NCBI GenBank assembly: GCA_964604305.1
Contig: CAZRYM010000019.1
Coordinates: forward strand, 1-26,085
DNA from: JASUTC01 sp964604305
GTDB lineage: Bacteria; Thermotogota; Thermotogae; MWEM01
Length of the DNA stretch: 26,085 bases
Direction of reading: 5' to 3'
Under the pieces are notes generated by a model. The model searched no databases and was not told the DNA's origin. It saw only the letters and a program-made list of their open reading frames with translations. The translations under genes were made by a program, and so were the position numbers. Positions within the stretch are counted from its first letter, which is position 1; every line of letters begins with the position of its first letter. Of this stretch, positions 24,880 to 26,085 are shown piece after piece.

Positions 24880-25821
24880 TCAGCCTTTTCTCTTTATTGC
24901 TTTTTTTGCTGCTGCAACAATATCTTCTGCAGTCATTTTGTATTTTTCAAGTAGAAAATCTGTTAACCCTACTTCACCAAAATGATCTCTGATCCCAATT
25001 CTTTCAAGAGGTACAGGATAATTTTCGCTAAGGACTTCTGATACGGCACTTCCCCAGCCGTTTATAATACTATGATTTTCAGCAGTAACAATAGCACCTG
25101 TTTCTTTAGCAGCTTTAACAATTGTCTCAGCATCAATGGGCTTCAGTGTATGCATGTTTAAAACTCTTGTGTGTATGCCTTCTTTTTCAAGAATATCTGA
25201 GGCTTTCATGGCATTTTTAATCATAATACCACTGCAGATTATTGTGACATCGTTTCCCGATTTCATTTCGTGGATTTTTCCCAGCTTAAATTCTGTACCT
25301 TCTGAGAAATAACTGTCCTTGGATTTTCTTGCCAATCTCATATAAACAGGACTATCTACTGTTGCTATCTGTGGAAGCAAAGAGCTTAATTGAATAGCAT
25401 CAGCTGGCTCAACAATCATCATATTTGGGACTCCCCGGATCAGTCCGGCATCTTCCACACTCATATGTGTTCCTCCGTTTAATTCTGCTGTCACACCGGG
25501 ATCAGTACCACCTATTTTTGCATTCAACTTAGCATAAGCGATAGAGATAGCGATTTGGTCCAAAACTCTTCTTGTGGCAAACGGTGTAAAGGAATGGGCA
25601 AATGGTATCTTTCCTGCAACGGCCAGTCCAGATGCTACCCCAATCATGTTTGCTTCTGCAACTCCCACATCGATAAACCGCTCAGGATATTTTTCTTTAA
25701 AAGAAGTTGTACCGGTGGCTTTCATCAGATCTGCTTCAAGCACAACGATTCTGTCATCTTTTTCAGCCATTTCTAACAGCAATTCTGCATAGACTTGTCT
25801 TAATTCTTTGTCATTAGCCAT
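24880..25821 (-). CDS. Split transketolase, C-terminal subunit (SqwH-like candidate)
   Basis: Pyrimidine-binding plus C-terminal domains of a two-subunit transketolase; 313 residues from ATG 25821. The ThDP-activating glutamate is E56 in DVGVAEANM (E. coli TktA E411), and H119 (H473) and R162 (R520) are kept. Three substrate-site residues differ from canonical enzymes: S385 is A35, H461 (phosphate) is D107 and D469 is N115 in TDPGVTAELNGGTH. This points to a substrate without the usual phosphate. I prefer ATG 25821, six bases after GGGTG; GTG 25830 would overlap the N-terminal subunit's stop. In the sulfo-TK pathway a split transketolase (SqwGH) cleaves 6-deoxy-6-sulfofructose. The exact substrate is an inference. 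Confidence 0.85.
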   Translation of the reverse strand: MANDKELRQVYAELLLEMAEKDDRIVVLEADLMKATGTTSFKEKYPERFIDVGVAEANMIGVASGLAVAGKIPFAHSFTPFATRRVLDQIAISIAYAKLNAKIGGTDPGVTAELNGGTHMSVEDAGLIRGVPNMMIVEPADAIQLSSLLPQIATVDSPVYMRLARKSKDSYFSEGTEFKLGKIHEMKSGNDVTIICSGIMIKNAMKASDILEKEGIHTRVLNMHTLKPIDAETIVKAAKETGAIVTAENHSIINGWGSAVSEVLSENYPVPLERIGIRDHFGEVGLTDFLLEKYKMTAEDIVAAAKKAIKRKG

Positions 25822-25822
25822 T

Positions 25823-26085
25823 TTATACACCCGCTTCCTTTAACTCATTGATTGCCTTTTTCCATTCTTCTGTAGAGACTTTCATATTATGACAGCTGAT
25901 TTTGTTCTCTGCAAAATAGGCGCCTTTTCCTTTGATGGTATTTAAAATAATCATCGTAGGTTTTCCGTTTTTTTGTTTAGATTCCTCCAACACATGGCAT
26001 ATCTCTTGGATATCATGCCCATTGATTGAATAAACATCCCAGCCAAAGGCTTTCCATTTTTCCGCAAGAGGTTCCAACGAGTTAA
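25823..26085 (-). CDS. Split transketolase, N-terminal subunit, cut by window edge (SqwG-like candidate)
   Basis: Only the last ~87 residues of the ThDP-diphosphate-binding subunit are in the window, open to the right edge. The segment LAEKWKAFGWDVYSINGHDIQEI, then KPTMIILNTIKGKGAYFAEN and a later His (SCHNMKVS), is typical for the end of transketolase N-terminal halves (W.afGw.v..idGhd, Ti.GKG). Its stop lies one base before the C-terminal subunit's ATG, so the two are cotranscribed and probably form one enzyme. The start and any further pathway genes (transport, isomerase, reductase) would lie beyond position 26085. Confidence 0.88.
   Translation of the reverse strand, partial: NSLEPLAEKWKAFGWDVYSINGHDIQEICHVLEESKQKNGKPTMIILNTIKGKGAYFAENKISCHNMKVSTEEWKKAINELKEAGV

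Noticed and set aside
1..26085. CRISPR arrays, tRNA/rRNA genes, insertion sequences, prophage genes
   Set aside because: Scanning by eye showed no regular spaced repeats, tRNA-like cloverleaf segments, transposase or integrase motifs. Almost all bases belong to genes already explained.

Overview
The window is compact, low-GC (about 36-38% by eye) bacterial DNA with almost no intergenic space. The gene set is an LCP-family envelope protein, HflK/HflC, a Thermotoga/archaea-style alpha-glucan phosphorylase, MtnA, a split two-subunit transketolase, and a fur-znuA-znuC-znuB cluster. This fits an anaerobic lineage such as Thermotogota or a neighbouring low-GC Firmicutes-type group. That placement is an inference; there is no rRNA marker here.

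Layout, left to right. (1) Plus strand, 1-6806: the 3' part of a UmuC-type translesion polymerase, an iron/zinc alcohol dehydrogenase of the YqhD/butanol dehydrogenase type and a strong terminator; then rpiA and two overlapping ABC exporter half-transporters that form a heterodimer, closed by a bidirectional terminator. (2) Minus strand, 19396 down to 6860: eleven closely packed genes that look like one ~12.5 kb transcription unit behind an extended -10 promoter. In order they are alpha-glucan phosphorylase, mtnA, tatD, hflK, hflC, yigZ, a multi-pass membrane protein with a GAF-like tail, a secreted HExxH metalloprotease, a degenerate LCP-like membrane protein, an LCP protein with a LytR_C domain, and a PD-(D/E)XK-like/winged-helix protein. 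(3) Minus strand, ~22331 down to 19448: a fur/zur-type regulator and a zinc/manganese ABC importer with its own promoter. (4) Minus strand, right edge down to 22330: a sugar catabolic operon with both subunits of a split transketolase (the N-terminal one cut by the window edge), a GH31 glycosidase closely resembling sulfoquinovosidase YihQ, and an RpiB-family isomerase, ended by a terminator.

The most interesting part is region 4. The combination of YihQ-type GH31, RpiB-like isomerase and split transketolase matches the sulfoglycolytic transketolase (sulfo-TK) pathway. The transketolase and isomerase have lost residues that hold the phosphate of normal pentose-phosphate substrates, as expected for non-phosphorylated, perhaps sulfonated, sugars. 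An intact rpiA elsewhere in the window covers the canonical isomerase step. However, the GH31 enzyme has Gln where sulfoquinovosidases have the sulfonate-binding Arg. The operon may therefore be a variant acting on a different 6-modified glycoside. The uncharacterised envelope genes at 7545-12440, and a yigZ reading frame without any canonical start codon, are the other points worth following up.
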